Shown piece by piece: positions 44,107 to 54,318 of a DNA stretch of 64,000 bases; the stretch's first letter is position 1; each line of letters starts with the position of its first letter. Origin of the DNA: Phymorhynchus buccinoides (lineage: Eukaryota; Mollusca; Gastropoda; Neogastropoda; Raphitomidae); NCBI GenBank assembly GCA_017654935.2, contig CM065695.1, forward strand, positions 28,620,907-28,684,906. The letters run 5' to 3'. The translations under genes were made by a program, and so were the position numbers. The notes beneath the pieces are model-generated. The model worked only from the letters and a program-made list of their open reading frames with translations, ran no database searches and had not been told where the DNA came from.

Positions 44107-44256
44107 TCACAAGGTGGAATTGGAGGGCGGGGCCGAGGACTGGACGACCTGGTCGAGGTGCTTCTTGGCCTCGTTGGACAGCTTCACGGCCTCACTGGAC
44201 AGGTCCTGGGCCTCCGTCTTCAGCGTGTCGATCACCCACTCCATGGCCAGCCGACC
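44107..44256 (-). CDS. PRELID3B: PRELID3B-like terminal coding exon
   Basis: Acceptor GTTGTTCCCCAG; stop TGA at 44109-44107. It encodes GRLAMEWVIDTLKTEAQDLS, then SEAVKLSNEAKKHLDQVVQS and SAPPSNSTL. GR.AMEWVI is the start of the C-terminal helix of SLMO2/PRELID3 proteins. The remainder is an amphipathic helix with a variable end, as in the family. Confidence 0.92.
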   Translation of the reverse strand, partial: GRLAMEWVIDTLKTEAQDLSSEAVKLSNEAKKHLDQVVQSSAPPSNSTL

Positions 44257-44736
44257 CTGGGGAACAACACACAGGCAACAGAATACTCCAGAGTCCAATC
44301 CGCGGACGAACAACACTCGCCATGACTCGGAGTCGACATCGAGTCGGACCCCACAAAACTCTAGTCCGTAGTCAGCATCATTGCGATCATTCGCTACCCG
44401 ATTTCTCGCGGAAAAGTTCAAAGTTCTCACATCATCGTAGTCTCCCGCGATCATATCCTCTAAATCAACTCATTTAAAACCCAAATCACAATCACTGTCA
44501 TCAAAACAAACCCTGAAACAGTGAAAGTAAGAGTCTAGAGAGTTCTAAACTCGGAAGAAAAAACAAACATGGCCACGATTTTTCGTTTCCGAAGGTGCAG
44601 TATGAAAACAAACCGTTTAAGAATACCATTTGAGAATAAGATCACGCTGCCTCATGAAGTACAAACCGCCGCTGGCAGTGCCAAAACTGCGACCAGTGGC
44701 TACTAAAACCGCGGGCCGTTCTGATGCCTGAACACA

Positions 44737-44898
44737 GGCAGGGAAACAGTTTGGATGCCATTTTCTCTGCATCACCAGTCAAACTTCTTGTCTGATATGG
44801 CTGTTAACTTATTTTGCAGGGAAACAGTTTGGATGCCATTATCTCTGCATTATCAGTCAAACTTCTTGTCTGATATGGCTGTTAACTTATTTTGCAGG
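44737..44898. repeat. two-copy direct repeat, about 80 bp
   Basis: GGGAAACAGTTTGGATGCCA to TTAACTTATTTTGCAG occurs twice with four differences. It lies in the last PRELID3B intron. On the plus strand it ends in an acceptor-like TTATTTTGCAG, but no plus-strand gene is known here. Confidence 0.85.
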
Positions 44899-44924
44899 TT
44901 CTGTATTGAATCCATAAATGCCCT

Positions 44925-45240
44925 CCCCCCCCCCCGCGGGGATACCGGGAGGGGGGGGTCTTCCGTACAAATAGTTCCCCCACCCTCTAGAAGTACTGTG
45001 CTTGTAACTTCTAATCTGTCTCTCTCTTTGACTCTGCCTTTTTCCTTGCTTTGTGACATCTACTATTTTTCTTACTTTGGGCCCATTCTCCTGCCTTTTC
45101 CCCCCAAAAAAAAACCTTCCGTATAGTTTTCTCCTTCTCCGAAATCGGAATGTGTCGGCTGAATGCAGCGAGGACACCAGTGAAAACTGGAAAACAGACA
45201 CATCGTGGCCTTATGGCCCGGGAACACAAAAGAAGAAGAA
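44925..45240 (-). mobile_element. SINE-like repeat, head type 2 plus body, minus strand
   Basis: Inverse of the copies at 12060 and 15684: body with CACCCTCTAGAAGTACTGTG and ACTCTGCCTTTTTCCTTGC, head with CACCAGTGAAAACTGG and GGCCTTATGGCCCGGGAACA, ending AGAAGAAGAA. Confidence 0.75.
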
Positions 45241-45437
45241 TCTATAAAAGCAAAGCAGCTCCCAATGTCACACTATTGTAATACACTGAATTAAGCATAA
45301 AATTATAAACACCCAAGAACATACTGCGGTGAGCTACAAACACATCCACCTGGGTCCTCTTTTTAATGCTAATCTGTCTCTGCCTTCATGTTATGTTAGT
45401 TAAAGAGAGAAAAACAAAACAAAAATACCCACAACTA

Positions 45438-46344
45438 CCATATTTTCCGGTCTACAAAGTGCACTCTTGTTAAAATTCTGGAAAAAAACAATGACAAAGC
45501 CACATTCACTGATTCAGTGTCTTAACCGCAAGAGACTGAAAAAAAACCTGAACCTGAGCGGATGAACACTCGAAATCCACAGCAGCTAGTTGACAGTCCG
45601 AGTTGCACAAACTCACACACAAACTACACATTGCAGACCTAATCTTCACCATAACTGACCCACTAAATACTGGATTATGCACAACGACACAACAGAATAC
45701 AAAACAAGACAAAGTAACGCACTGGCAGTTCATTTTCAGTCAAAGTTTTCACACACAATACTTTCACTTCACATCCTACTAGGCCGACAGATACGCAATC
45801 ACGGCAAGCGCTAATGCGCCTGCTGTTTTCATTTATTATCTTTTGTGAGTTGTTAGCATTCAGCAAGTGTTTCAGTGCAGATGCTAATGCCGATTTATCG
45901 GTTTAATAAAGCAAAGGAGCTGCTTCTCAATTTCTTTTTTTTTGTAAAGTGAGACCAATCACTTAGTTCCAACTTGTGGAGTGAGACCGATCAGTTAGTT
46001 TCAATTTGGAAGTTGACTTCGCATTTTCGTTTGCACAGAGTTTGTAAAGATCACGATTGATTCACTTCAAACTTTGATCATAAACTGCTTGGTGAAGAAA
46101 AATGTGCATAAAAGTGGTGAAATTTAGTAGTCAGATCGTGTTATCGCTGATTAAATTCCTCAGTATTGGCCTGAGAATAGTTTATTTTTACCGAGATTGG
46201 TGATATCAACACGCACAGGCTGGAGTTGACGACCAGCCTAAAATACGGAAGGGGAAATATTCACAAATTAGCCGCAATCGTTGTTTTAGCCGCAGGGGTC
46301 AAAGTTGAAGAAAAAAGTCGCGGCTTATAGCCCGGAAAATACAG
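45438..46344. mobile_element. 907-bp element bounded by CCGTATTTTT-family ends
   Basis: Left end CCATATTTTCCGGTCTACAA and right end GCTTATAGCCCGGAAAATAC are inverted relatives of the 31821 family, with TA at both sides (45436-45437, 46345-46346). The interior is longer than in the MITEs and has no transposase frame that I can recognise. Confidence 0.55.
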
Positions 46345-46576
46345 TACTATTAAACTTAAAATCTAAACCACACACCGTTCACACACATGTATTCATTCTA
46401 CTGAAGTTGTTTGTTTGCTTGGGGAAGGGGGGTGGGGATGTACATGTAGCTGAAAAGTATGTGTGCGGCCATTTTGAATTGCTTCATAACGCCTACCATA
46501 TTCCATAGTGGAGGAGAAATCTAAACACCATGCCTGGCATGCACATGCTTGTTGTGCTCACGTCAGCTCTCCCTAA

Positions 46577-46830
46577 AGGCGGCGACAGACTATGTGGCTG
46601 CCTCATATGACTCGATCAGGTCGTGACGTAGACCAAATTTTGTTTCCCGCACAGAAGAGGTCACAAGCCACCTGACTCGATCAGTGAAATTTAGAACCCG
46701 CCCTATTCGGCCCTGTCACCTGACTGGGCCCCACTGAGTCAGATTGATCGAGTTAGATGGTATGCAAATGAGGTGAAACGTCACGACCTGATCAAGTTAT
46801 ATGAGGCAGCCACATAGTCTGTCGCCGCCT
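46577..46830. mobile_element. PIF/Harbinger-like MITE with TAA duplication
   Basis: Termini AGGCGGCGACAGACTATGTG and CACATAGTCTGTCGCCGCCT are perfect inverted repeats flanked by TAA on both sides (46574-46576, 46831-46833). Subterminal arms continue (GACTCGATCAGGTCGTGACG / CGTCACGACCTGATCAAGTT). Confidence 0.88.
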
Positions 46831-46972
46831 TAAGAGGAAATGAAATTGGAACTTGAGCCTTTTTTAATACAACAGAACCATCAAAATGATGATGGCGGTT
46901 GATTGGTGAAAGAAGAAGAAGAAAGGGGTTAGGATCTAAATTAACTTCCAAGACTAAACACTTTTTTTTTTT

Positions 46973-47708
46973 AAAAACATACTGTGTAATAACTAATCAT
47001 CTACTACAGAAACAGAACTCACATACATAACACTCTGAATCAAAGCTTATCAAAAACATACTGTGTAATAACTAATCATCTACTACAGAAACAGAACTCA
47101 CATACACAACACTCTGAATCAAAGCTGATCAAAAACATACTGTGTAATAACTAATCATCTACTACAGAAACAGAACTCACATACATAACACTCTGAACCA
47201 AAGCTGATCAAAAACATACTGTGTAATAACTAATCATCTACTACAGAAACAGAACTCACATACACAACACTCTGAATCAAAGCTGATCAAAAACATACTG
47301 TGTAATGACTAATCATCTACTACAGAAACAGAACTCACATACACAACACTCTGAATCAAAGCTGATCAAAAACATACTGTGTAATAACTAATCATCTAAT
47401 ACAGAAACAGAACTCACATACACAACACTCTGAATCAAAGCTGATCAAAAACATACTGTGTAATAACTAATCATCTACTACAGAAACAGAACTCACATAC
47501 ATAACACTCTGAATCAAAGCTGATCAAAAACATACTGTGTAATGACTAATCATCTACTACAGAAACAGAACTCACATACATAACACTCTGAATCAAAGCT
47601 GATCAAAAACATACTGTGTAATAACTAATCATCTACTACAGAAACAGAACTCACATACATAACACTCTGAATCAAAGCTGATCAAAAACATACTGTGTAA
47701 TGACTAAG
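46973..47708. repeat. 79-bp tandem repeat, nine copies plus part
   Basis: AAAAACATACTGTGTAATAA starts at 46973, 47052, 47131, 47210, 47289, 47368, 47447, 47526, 47605 and 47684. Copies differ at only a few sites (CATAA/CACAA, AATAACT/AATGACT). It lies in the PRELID3B last intron, just left of a GT tract and the DIRS element. Confidence 0.95.
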
Positions 47709-47915
47709 TCAAACTAAGGAGCGGTCGTCCACGAGCTGCTTCAACGGCACTGTGTGTGTGTGCGTGCGAGTGTATGTGCGTGTGTGTGTGTGTGAGTGCG
47801 TGTGTGTGTGTGAGTGCGTGCGCGTGCGTGCGTATGTGTGTGTGCTTAGCGCATGAGTATAATATGCGTGAATGTTTGATTTAGATTAATATATCTATCT
47901 ATTCTATCTATATAC

Positions 47916-48098
47916 TTACCGTTTCACTACGAACTGAGTTTACTCTTCCAACTTGGGGCAAATGCCAATTTACCAAAGACATAGTCTAAATAAGACTAAA
48001 ATCACTTCCCTTGGCACGGTTACCGTGCATATAGCCGATGATATGATCCGGGTGACGTCACTTCCGTAGCGGCTATTTCAAATCAGGATAAATTTTCC
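47916..48098 (+). repeat. DIRS left inverted terminal repeat
   Basis: TTACCGTTTCACTACGAACT to AATCAGGATAAATTTTCC, inverse of 54136-54318 with one mismatch. The outer extension (47874-47915) is rich in TATCTA. Confidence 0.93.
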
Positions 48099-48153
48099 TG
48101 AAACTTGAGTAAAACAATGGTTCACAAAGGAGGGAGGATGGGAGGGAATCTTT

Positions 48154-48254
48154 ACTCGTAGTGAAACGGTAAGTATATAGATAGAATAGATAGATATATT
48201 AATCTAAATCAAACAATCTATTCTATCATGTTACCGTTTCACTACGAACTGAGT
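48154..48254. repeat. DIRS internal complementary region
   Basis: Contains GTAGTGAAACGGTAAGTATA and the complement of the left outer extension up to ATCAAAC, then AATCTATTCTATCATGTTAC, the complement of the right extension. The join mimics a circle junction. Confidence 0.92.
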
Positions 48255-48480
48255 TGATTGCCAACGAGGAGGTGGGCAAGAAACATTGTTGAACTCCTAG
48301 AGAAAAAACAACAATTAGTCAATACAGCCTACCCCATAGGGGCCAATTGCTTGGGTATCCATGGGCAGGTCTCCCGGGAACGGGGGGGGGGACCACATGT
48401 GCCGATCACATAAAACCCACATACCCCCCCCAACAAAGCATGAATATGCATACAAACCACAAGTACCCCATCACGTTACC

Positions 48481-51447
48481 TTAGTTCAGGGAGACCGGGG
48501 TCTGAGCCAGGACAGCCTTCCTGATGCCGAAGGTGTTGTCCTGTCTGCGGGCAGAGTAATGCCTGAGGTAAAAGCTGCTGAAGGTGGACTGGGATCGCCA
48601 GAATGCAGACTCCATGATGTGGGACAAGGGGACACCTTTGATCATGGCGAGAGAGGCGCTGATGGCCCTGATTTCGTGGGCCCGTATTGGGTTGAGGGGC
48701 AAGGCTTTGTCGGCGTGGGCATAGGCTAGCTTAATAGTACAAATTAACCATCGGGAAATGGTGGATTTGATTATGTCCTTAGCATACCTCTCATTCAGAG
48801 AGATAAACAGCCTACGTCGTTGCCCCCTAAACGAGGAAGTTCTCTTCAGGTAGAACTTAATAGCCCTGACAGGGCATAAGAACCTATCTTCATCATCCTG
48901 TGAGAGGATCTGCTTGATGCTCTGAATGGTGACAGAAGGAGAAGATGTCTGGGAGGGCTGATTTTTAGCCCGAAACTCTGGCAAAAAAGACAGTGTCACA
49001 GATTGGGGATCAGATGAGAACTCGATGTCGCTATCTAAACCGCTAAGAGCGTGGACGCCGCTAACACGCCTAGCCGTGGCGAGTGAAACCAGAAAGACAG
49101 TCTTAAAGGTGAGGAGCTTGAGTGACAGAGACGACATGGGTTCACAGTAATCCCTGAGGAATGACAGGACGAGGAAGATATCCCACTGGGGAAACCTAAC
49201 TGACCGAGTAACCGACAGGTTGCGAACTGCATCAATGACATGCGACACCTCTATTGAACTCGAGAAGGAGGGAGACTTCTTGCCTCTAGAAACAGCTACA
49301 GTATGAGACACAGCGGCCTTGTACCCGTTGAGCGTTTGAGCCGAAAGACCCCTATCCAGATGTAGGTGAGAGAGGAATCGAGCGAACTCAGAGGCTGAAG
49401 GGTTCAGAGGGGGGAAACCGTGAGAAGAGCAGAACTCGAACCATGAGGCCCACCTGATGTCATAGAGTCTGTTTGTACTCTGTCTCCTGGCTTTCAGCAT
49501 GAGGTCAATGGTTCTGGATGGGATCCCTCGTGATTGCAGGCCTGACCGCATAGTAGCCATGCGGTCAGCTGAAACGTTTCTGGGCTTGCGTGACCGACTC
49601 CTGTGCGAGGCTGGAGCAGGGTGCGGTCTGTCAGGTGCAGCCGGAAGGGAGGTGTGTGAGACAGGTTGACTAGTTCGGGGAACCAGGGGCTGGATTCCCA
49701 GAACGGGGCGACGATGATCAGCCGAGGCTTGTCGCGGGAGTATTTCTCCAGGACCTTTCGGAAGGAGTGATGTCGGGGGGTAGGCATATGCCGACATGCC
49801 TGTCCAGGGTATGGAGAAAGCGTTGCGCGCCAGTGCCTGGGGGTCCCTCATAGGAGAAACATAGAGCTGAAGCCTTGAGTTGTACTTGGTGGCGAACAAG
49901 TCCACGTGAGGTTTGCCCCAGGACTCCCACAGAGGAAGTAGAGATTGGTGTGCAATTGTCCACTCCGTTGGGAGGATCTGGCCCTTCCTGCTCAGCTGGT
50001 CCGCCAGAACATTGAGTCTTCCAGGAACATATTCCACAGAGAGGAAGGTGTGGTTGGCTTGAGCCCACAGCAGGATCTCCTCCGCTTTCTTTGAGAGTAG
50101 CACGGAGCGAGTGCCGCCCTGGCGGCGTAGGTATGAAAGGGCTGTGGTGTTGTCGCCGCAGACAGTGACCCAAAAGTCCGAGAGGAGGGGGGCGAACACC
50201 TTGAGAGCTCGAGCAACCGCCTCCAGCTCGAGAAGGTTGATATGTAGAAGGGACTCCGACGGGGTCCAAAGACCTGAGACCTCCTCGTTGTCTAAATGTG
50301 CTCCCCATCCAGCCGTAGACGCATCCGTGTGGAGGAACCGTTGCTGTTGAAGCGGACGGATGGGAACTGCGTCGTTGAGCCAAGAGATCTTCGCCCATTG
50401 GGCTGTCGACTCGAGGAACCAAGGGCCTAGCTCTATCTGGTGATCGAGAGGCACATGCGAGATTGCCCTGGCCGAGAGGTGGCGTTGAAGAGGCCTCTTG
50501 TGGACTCTGGCCAATGGTAGTAGGTCCGCAACAGACTCCATCAGCCCTAGAAGCCGGAGGAGTTGCCGGGCTGACGCCGAAGATCTCTGTCTGAGAAGAG
50601 TCACTGAGTTCAGCAGGCTGAGGACTCGGTCCTGAGTTGGCTGGACACGAAACCGTACGGTGTCGAACACCATTCCCAGGTAGGAGAAGGTGGTTGAAGG
50701 GACGAGATCTGATTTCTGATCGTGGATCCGAAAGCCCAGAGAGCGAGATAGTTTGACCAGGGTGTCTGTGTGGGAACGGCAGAGACTGCGGGAAGAGGCC
50801 AGCAGAAGCCAATCGTCGAGGTAGATGTGCAGGCGGATCGATCTTGCCCTGGCCAGGCGGGCTAACTCCTTGACGATTCTCGTGAAGATCCATGGAGCTG
50901 GGGATAGCCCAAAGGGCAGAGCCACGAACTGGTAGGTTTGTTGTCCCCAAACGAACCTCAGGAAGCGATGTCGAGAAGGGTGGATGGCCACGTGAAAGTA
51001 GGCGTCCTTGAGGTCGATGGACGTCGACCAGTCGTTTGGATGAACTGCCAGACGGATGGAGGCGGCAGTCTCCATCTTGAATTTGGGGGTTCGGATGAAC
51101 TTGTTGAGGGGGGAAAGGTCCAAGACCGGACGAAACTCCCCGTTCTTCTTGGGCACCACGAAGAGTCTGGAGTAGAAGCCAGGGTCCGTAGGGACCACCG
51201 GGACGATGGCCGACTTCTGGAGCAGGGAGTCGATCTCCTTTTGAAGGACGTTGAGCTTCGCTGGGTCCGAGGGGGGGGGGAAGGAGATGGGGGAGGAAGA
51301 CAGGGGAGGTTCCCGAGAAAACGGGAACCGGAAGCCTGCCCGCACCACCTGAAGGATCCAGGGGCTCGCGACCAAGTGTTCCCATGCTGGAAGGCATTCC
51401 AACAGGGAACCGGCACTTGAATTGGCCGAGAGTGCCGGATCCTTCAA
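48481..51447 (-). CDS. DIRS pol: reverse transcriptase, RNase H and tyrosine recombinase
   Basis: A 988-residue frame. Reverse transcriptase: VVPKKNGEFRPVLDLSPLNK (97-116), DLKDAYFHVAIHP (145-157), ALPFGLSPAPWIF (176-188) and YLDDW (209-213). RNase H: HTDASTAGWGAHL (D375), LLELEA (E407), CGDN (D432) and LADQLSR (D483). Tyrosine recombinase: a SAM-like core-binding segment from about 640, then Arg in TARRVSG (793-794), HEIR (924-927), W950 and the nucleophile Tyr in FSSFYLRHY (Y960). All catalytic residues are present. Residues 564-620 do not look like the family; the expected text is in another frame (49787-49494), see findings. No methyltransferase domain is present. Confidence 0.92.
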   Translation of the reverse strand: MKDPALSANSSAGSLLECLPAWEHLVASPWILQVVRAGFRFPFSREPPLSSSPISFPPPSDPAKLNVLQKEIDSLLQKSAIVPVVPTDPGFYSRLFVVPKKNGEFRPVLDLSPLNKFIRTPKFKMETAASIRLAVHPNDWSTSIDLKDAYFHVAIHPSRHRFLRFVWGQQTYQFVALPFGLSPAPWIFTRIVKELARLARARSIRLHIYLDDWLLLASSRSLCRSHTDTLVKLSRSLGFRIHDQKSDLVPSTTFSYLGMVFDTVRFRVQPTQDRVLSLLNSVTLLRQRSSASARQLLRLLGLMESVADLLPLARVHKRPLQRHLSARAISHVPLDHQIELGPWFLESTAQWAKISWLNDAVPIRPLQQQRFLHTDASTAGWGAHLDNEEVSGLWTPSESLLHINLLELEAVARALKVFAPLLSDFWVTVCGDNTTALSYLRRQGGTRSVLLSKKAEEILLWAQANHTFLSVEYVPGRLNVLADQLSRKGQILPTEWTIAHQSLLPLWESWGKPHVDLFATKYNSRLQLYVSPMRDPQALARNAFSIPWTGMSAYAYPPTSLLPKGPGEILPRQASADHRRPVLGIQPLVPRTSQPVSHTSLPAAPDRPHPAPASHRSRSRKPRNVSADRMATMRSGLQSRGIPSRTIDLMLKARRQSTNRLYDIRWASWFEFCSSHGFPPLNPSASEFARFLSHLHLDRGLSAQTLNGYKAAVSHTVAVSRGKKSPSFSSSIEVSHVIDAVRNLSVTRSVRFPQWDIFLVLSFLRDYCEPMSSLSLKLLTFKTVFLVSLATARRVSGVHALSGLDSDIEFSSDPQSVTLSFLPEFRAKNQPSQTSSPSVTIQSIKQILSQDDEDRFLCPVRAIKFYLKRTSSFRGQRRRLFISLNERYAKDIIKSTISRWLICTIKLAYAHADKALPLNPIRAHEIRAISASLAMIKGVPLSHIMESAFWRSQSTFSSFYLRHYSARRQDNTFGIRKAVLAQTPVSLN

Positions 51448-51461
51448 AGGAGGAGCGGGCT

Positions 51462-53954
51462 TTACTGAAAATGCTGCTTCCGTCCCCTGAACGGTGCTCG
51501 GGCATACCGGGCATGACCCGGCCAGCCAGCGCGCCGCCCAGAGGATGAGACCCCACGGGGCGAGGTGGAGGGTTGGAACTGGTGAGGGGGGCGCGGAGGA
51601 TGAGCGTGTTGGCGAGAGGACGGTTGGTGGGAAGAGCGTCCTCTGGAAGCCATGCCCCGAGAAGGGACGTAACTTGGCCGTCTCTGATCAGGACGAGGTC
51701 GCTTTGCCGGCGGGGGAGCGAACTCACGGTTCGCCGAACGTCGGGCCCAACTCATGATGTGCTCCTGAGACAATTCGTGTTTACGTTTCTTCGCCTCATC
51801 CAGGGTCTCCTTGAGTGAGGCCGGGTGGAAGGTCGAAGAGGATGTCGAAGGACAGGAGCGAATCTTCGATCTTTCGAAGGTGGACAGAGAAACGCTGGAT
51901 TTCGCTAGCACTGAGTCTCTGTATAGGGCAGCGAGCTGAGTCTTGGACGACGAAGCGACATAGGCAATAGAGTTGACCGCCTGGGAGAGCGAAGCGAGAG
52001 CGACACCAAGAGCTCGCTCATCGATCTCCTGACTCAACTGAAAGTCTTCAGGCTGTTTGGTTGGGGTAGAGCCCACTATTTGCGGCAGGGACTGGAGCAT
52101 AGAGGTGGCTAGTGAAGATGCCCTTAGAATCGAGAACACAGAACGTTCGAGGTTGTTGAACGACTGTTGGGAGATGTCGACAAGAGCGAATCTGTTCTTT
52201 GCTCTGTAGCCCAGACTTGTGCGTTCACTTGTTGACACATCTGAGAAGGAAGGCAACGGCACAAAAGAGTTCGCCAATTGGAATGGGGGAAAGAACTCTC
52301 TCTTGATGAACTGTCCCGGGGCAGAAGGGATAGCTTCTGGAGTGTACATAGCGGCAGGGGTGTCTTCGTCCTCCTGCTCCACTGGAGGGGGAGTAGTCCA
52401 CAAGTCAGCATCTGTCCGCCGAATAATCTGACGGATGAAAGGCGACGTATGCAAGGCGAGGCGGGGTTCTTTCTCCGTAAGAAGTTGTCCAAACGGATTA
52501 GGCTGGTCAGGCCGTTGCTTGTTGGGCTGGGACATGGGCTTAATGTCACTGCAGAACGGCTGGAGAATATGCAAGTACCCCTGGTAGTTCCCAGTTGAAG
52601 GGATGGGCTCCATCTGCACAGGGAGTTCATCCTGGGGGATCTCATGGTCCTGAAGAGAGGCAGATTCCGTCTCCTGACGGTCATTGGTAGGAGACCGAAG
52701 AGGGGTCCGTGGTGTGTACTGAGAGCGATGACGCACACCTGGGTCATCGTAAGTCTCGTAGTCATCAAAACCCTCGTATTCAGACGGGTAAAATTCATTT
52801 TCCGCGGATGAATCTCGCCGAAAGTTTGAGTCTTGCCCGTAGGGATGACCAGAAGGCAATCCATCCGTTGGGTTTCTCCTCGCAGAGGGGTGTTCACGGC
52901 CAGTGGAGGCCGGAACGGAGCCGTCATCACGGGAGCCGTAGTAGCGGTTGTCATCACAACGGTTGCCGTTGAAACCGTTGCCGTCGAACGGGTAGCCGTC
53001 GCTTCTGCTGCGGACGGGTCGGGTAGCGGTCACGGGTGTGCCGTGACCGGACCGGACGGGCCGTGACGGCCGAGCGGGAGCCGTGAACGGCTGAACAGGT
53101 GACGGGCCAGCGGTAGCGGACACGGTATCTGTACCGTGAACGGACCGGGCAGAAGCACTCACTTGTGTGATCATGCTTTGAGAGAGTTCTGGTTTTCTGT
53201 CCGTGAGAGAGAGTCTGGGTTTTCCGTTGCCCGTACGGGCGGTTTGTAACTCACGTGTCCGCTGAAAATCTTCGTACGGGAAGTCAGAGGACGGGCGGGT
53301 CGGACCGGCCGTGCGGGGACCCGTGCGGGCCGGTGAAGGGCGGTAGCTGTCCGTGTACGGGTCCGGGTCCAGTGGGGAAACTGAAATGCCTGTGTGCCGC
53401 TCCATGCGGGCCAGTTGGCCGGGCGAAATAACGGCTGGAATTTCGTCCCCAACGGCAAAATAATCTCGGGGACCGTCTGGGAGTGTGTCCTGACCATAAG
53501 GATCCGCTAAGAATCCAACTTCATCCGTGGGCTTGGCCTGAGAAGTCTGTCTAGTCTGAGTAGTCAGTGTTGAGGTGGGCCTCGATTCAACTAAGTGAGA
53601 AGTTAGAGAAGAGGCAGGGACTAACACCATACCCTTGTCGTGAAAACCTGCGATCATTTCTGCAACGAGAGATGACGAATCGACCACAGTAATAACCTGC
53701 TCTTGCGACTCAAGGATAGGGGAAAGCAGAGTGGGAGGGGGGGAGAGACTCCTCTTCTTAGAACTAGATGGTCTAGACTTGGGCTCTTTCTTAGAGCTAG
53801 CCGAAGAAGAAACAGGGAGGAACTTCCCTTTATCGTCACGCCCTTGCTTGGGCGTAACAGAACCCGACACAACAACAGAAGGAATTGGAGTAGGGATAGG
53901 GTCGAGTGACGACATGACGCCGGGGGCAAAGACCGGCACAATCTCAAACAACAA
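51462..53954 (-). CDS. DIRS gag-like ORF1
   Basis: An 830-residue frame, the first in the element. The N-terminal half is low-complexity, rich in Ser, Pro, Arg and Thr with repeated GHGT/RPVRSG-like text. A middle segment (LDPDPYTDSYRPSP region, later GQFIKREFFPPFQLANSFVP) looks folded. The C-terminal 100 residues are basic and Gly/Arg-rich, suited to nucleic-acid binding. No zinc knuckle is visible, which is usual for DIRS gag-like proteins. The stop lies 14 bp before the ATG of the next frame, so the downstream ORF may be reached by re-initiation or frameshifting. Confidence 0.8.
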   Translation of the reverse strand: MLFEIVPVFAPGVMSSLDPIPTPIPSVVVSGSVTPKQGRDDKGKFLPVSSSASSKKEPKSRPSSSKKRSLSPPPTLLSPILESQEQVITVVDSSSLVAEMIAGFHDKGMVLVPASSLTSHLVESRPTSTLTTQTRQTSQAKPTDEVGFLADPYGQDTLPDGPRDYFAVGDEIPAVISPGQLARMERHTGISVSPLDPDPYTDSYRPSPARTGPRTAGPTRPSSDFPYEDFQRTRELQTARTGNGKPRLSLTDRKPELSQSMITQVSASARSVHGTDTVSATAGPSPVQPFTAPARPSRPVRSGHGTPVTATRPVRSRSDGYPFDGNGFNGNRCDDNRYYGSRDDGSVPASTGREHPSARRNPTDGLPSGHPYGQDSNFRRDSSAENEFYPSEYEGFDDYETYDDPGVRHRSQYTPRTPLRSPTNDRQETESASLQDHEIPQDELPVQMEPIPSTGNYQGYLHILQPFCSDIKPMSQPNKQRPDQPNPFGQLLTEKEPRLALHTSPFIRQIIRRTDADLWTTPPPVEQEDEDTPAAMYTPEAIPSAPGQFIKREFFPPFQLANSFVPLPSFSDVSTSERTSLGYRAKNRFALVDISQQSFNNLERSVFSILRASSLATSMLQSLPQIVGSTPTKQPEDFQLSQEIDERALGVALASLSQAVNSIAYVASSSKTQLAALYRDSVLAKSSVSLSTFERSKIRSCPSTSSSTFHPASLKETLDEAKKRKHELSQEHIMSWARRSANREFAPPPAKRPRPDQRRPSYVPSRGMASRGRSSHQPSSRQHAHPPRPPHQFQPSTSPRGVSSSGRRAGWPGHARYARAPFRGRKQHFQ

Positions 53955-54135
53955 TTTCGAAAAAATTCAAAATATAATCAATTAATCAAGAAAATATCAA
54001 GTTAGATAGCGCTAGCCGACCAAACCTGAACCCCACTTGGTGTTAGGGACACAGAAAAGCCGGGATGGTGTAGAAACAGGCGGATAAACAATTTACAATG
54101 TAGAGGGAAGAAAAAACATGGCAGCCCCAAAGGTT

Positions 54136-54318
54136 GGAAAATTTATTCTGATTTGAAATAGCCGCTACGGAAGTGACGTCACCCGGATCATATCATCGGC
54201 TATATGCACGGTAACCGTGCCAAGGGAAGTGATTTTAGTCTTATTTAGACTATGTCTTTGGTAAATTGGCATTTGCCCCAAGTTGGAAGAGTAAACTCAG
54301 TTCGTAGTGAAACGGTAA
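54136..54318 (-). repeat. DIRS right inverted terminal repeat
   Basis: Inverse of 47916-48098. The outer extension ACATGATAGAATAGATT ends near 54334. It begins just after the 5' leader of the gag-like frame. Confidence 0.93.

Noticed and set aside
44737..44898. Plus-strand acceptor duplication like those in SLC9A8
   Set aside because: The duplicated block ends in TTTTGCAG, but it lies in the intron of a minus-strand gene and no plus-strand exon follows. Treated as a plain direct repeat.
46973..47708. CRISPR-like or rDNA-spacer-like repeat
   Set aside because: Head-to-tail units of 79 bp without spacers in an animal intron; no associated genes.
52124..52957. 277-residue minus-strand frame inside the DIRS gag region
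   Set aside because: A shadow of the 830-residue gag-like frame; its composition is that of shifted codons.
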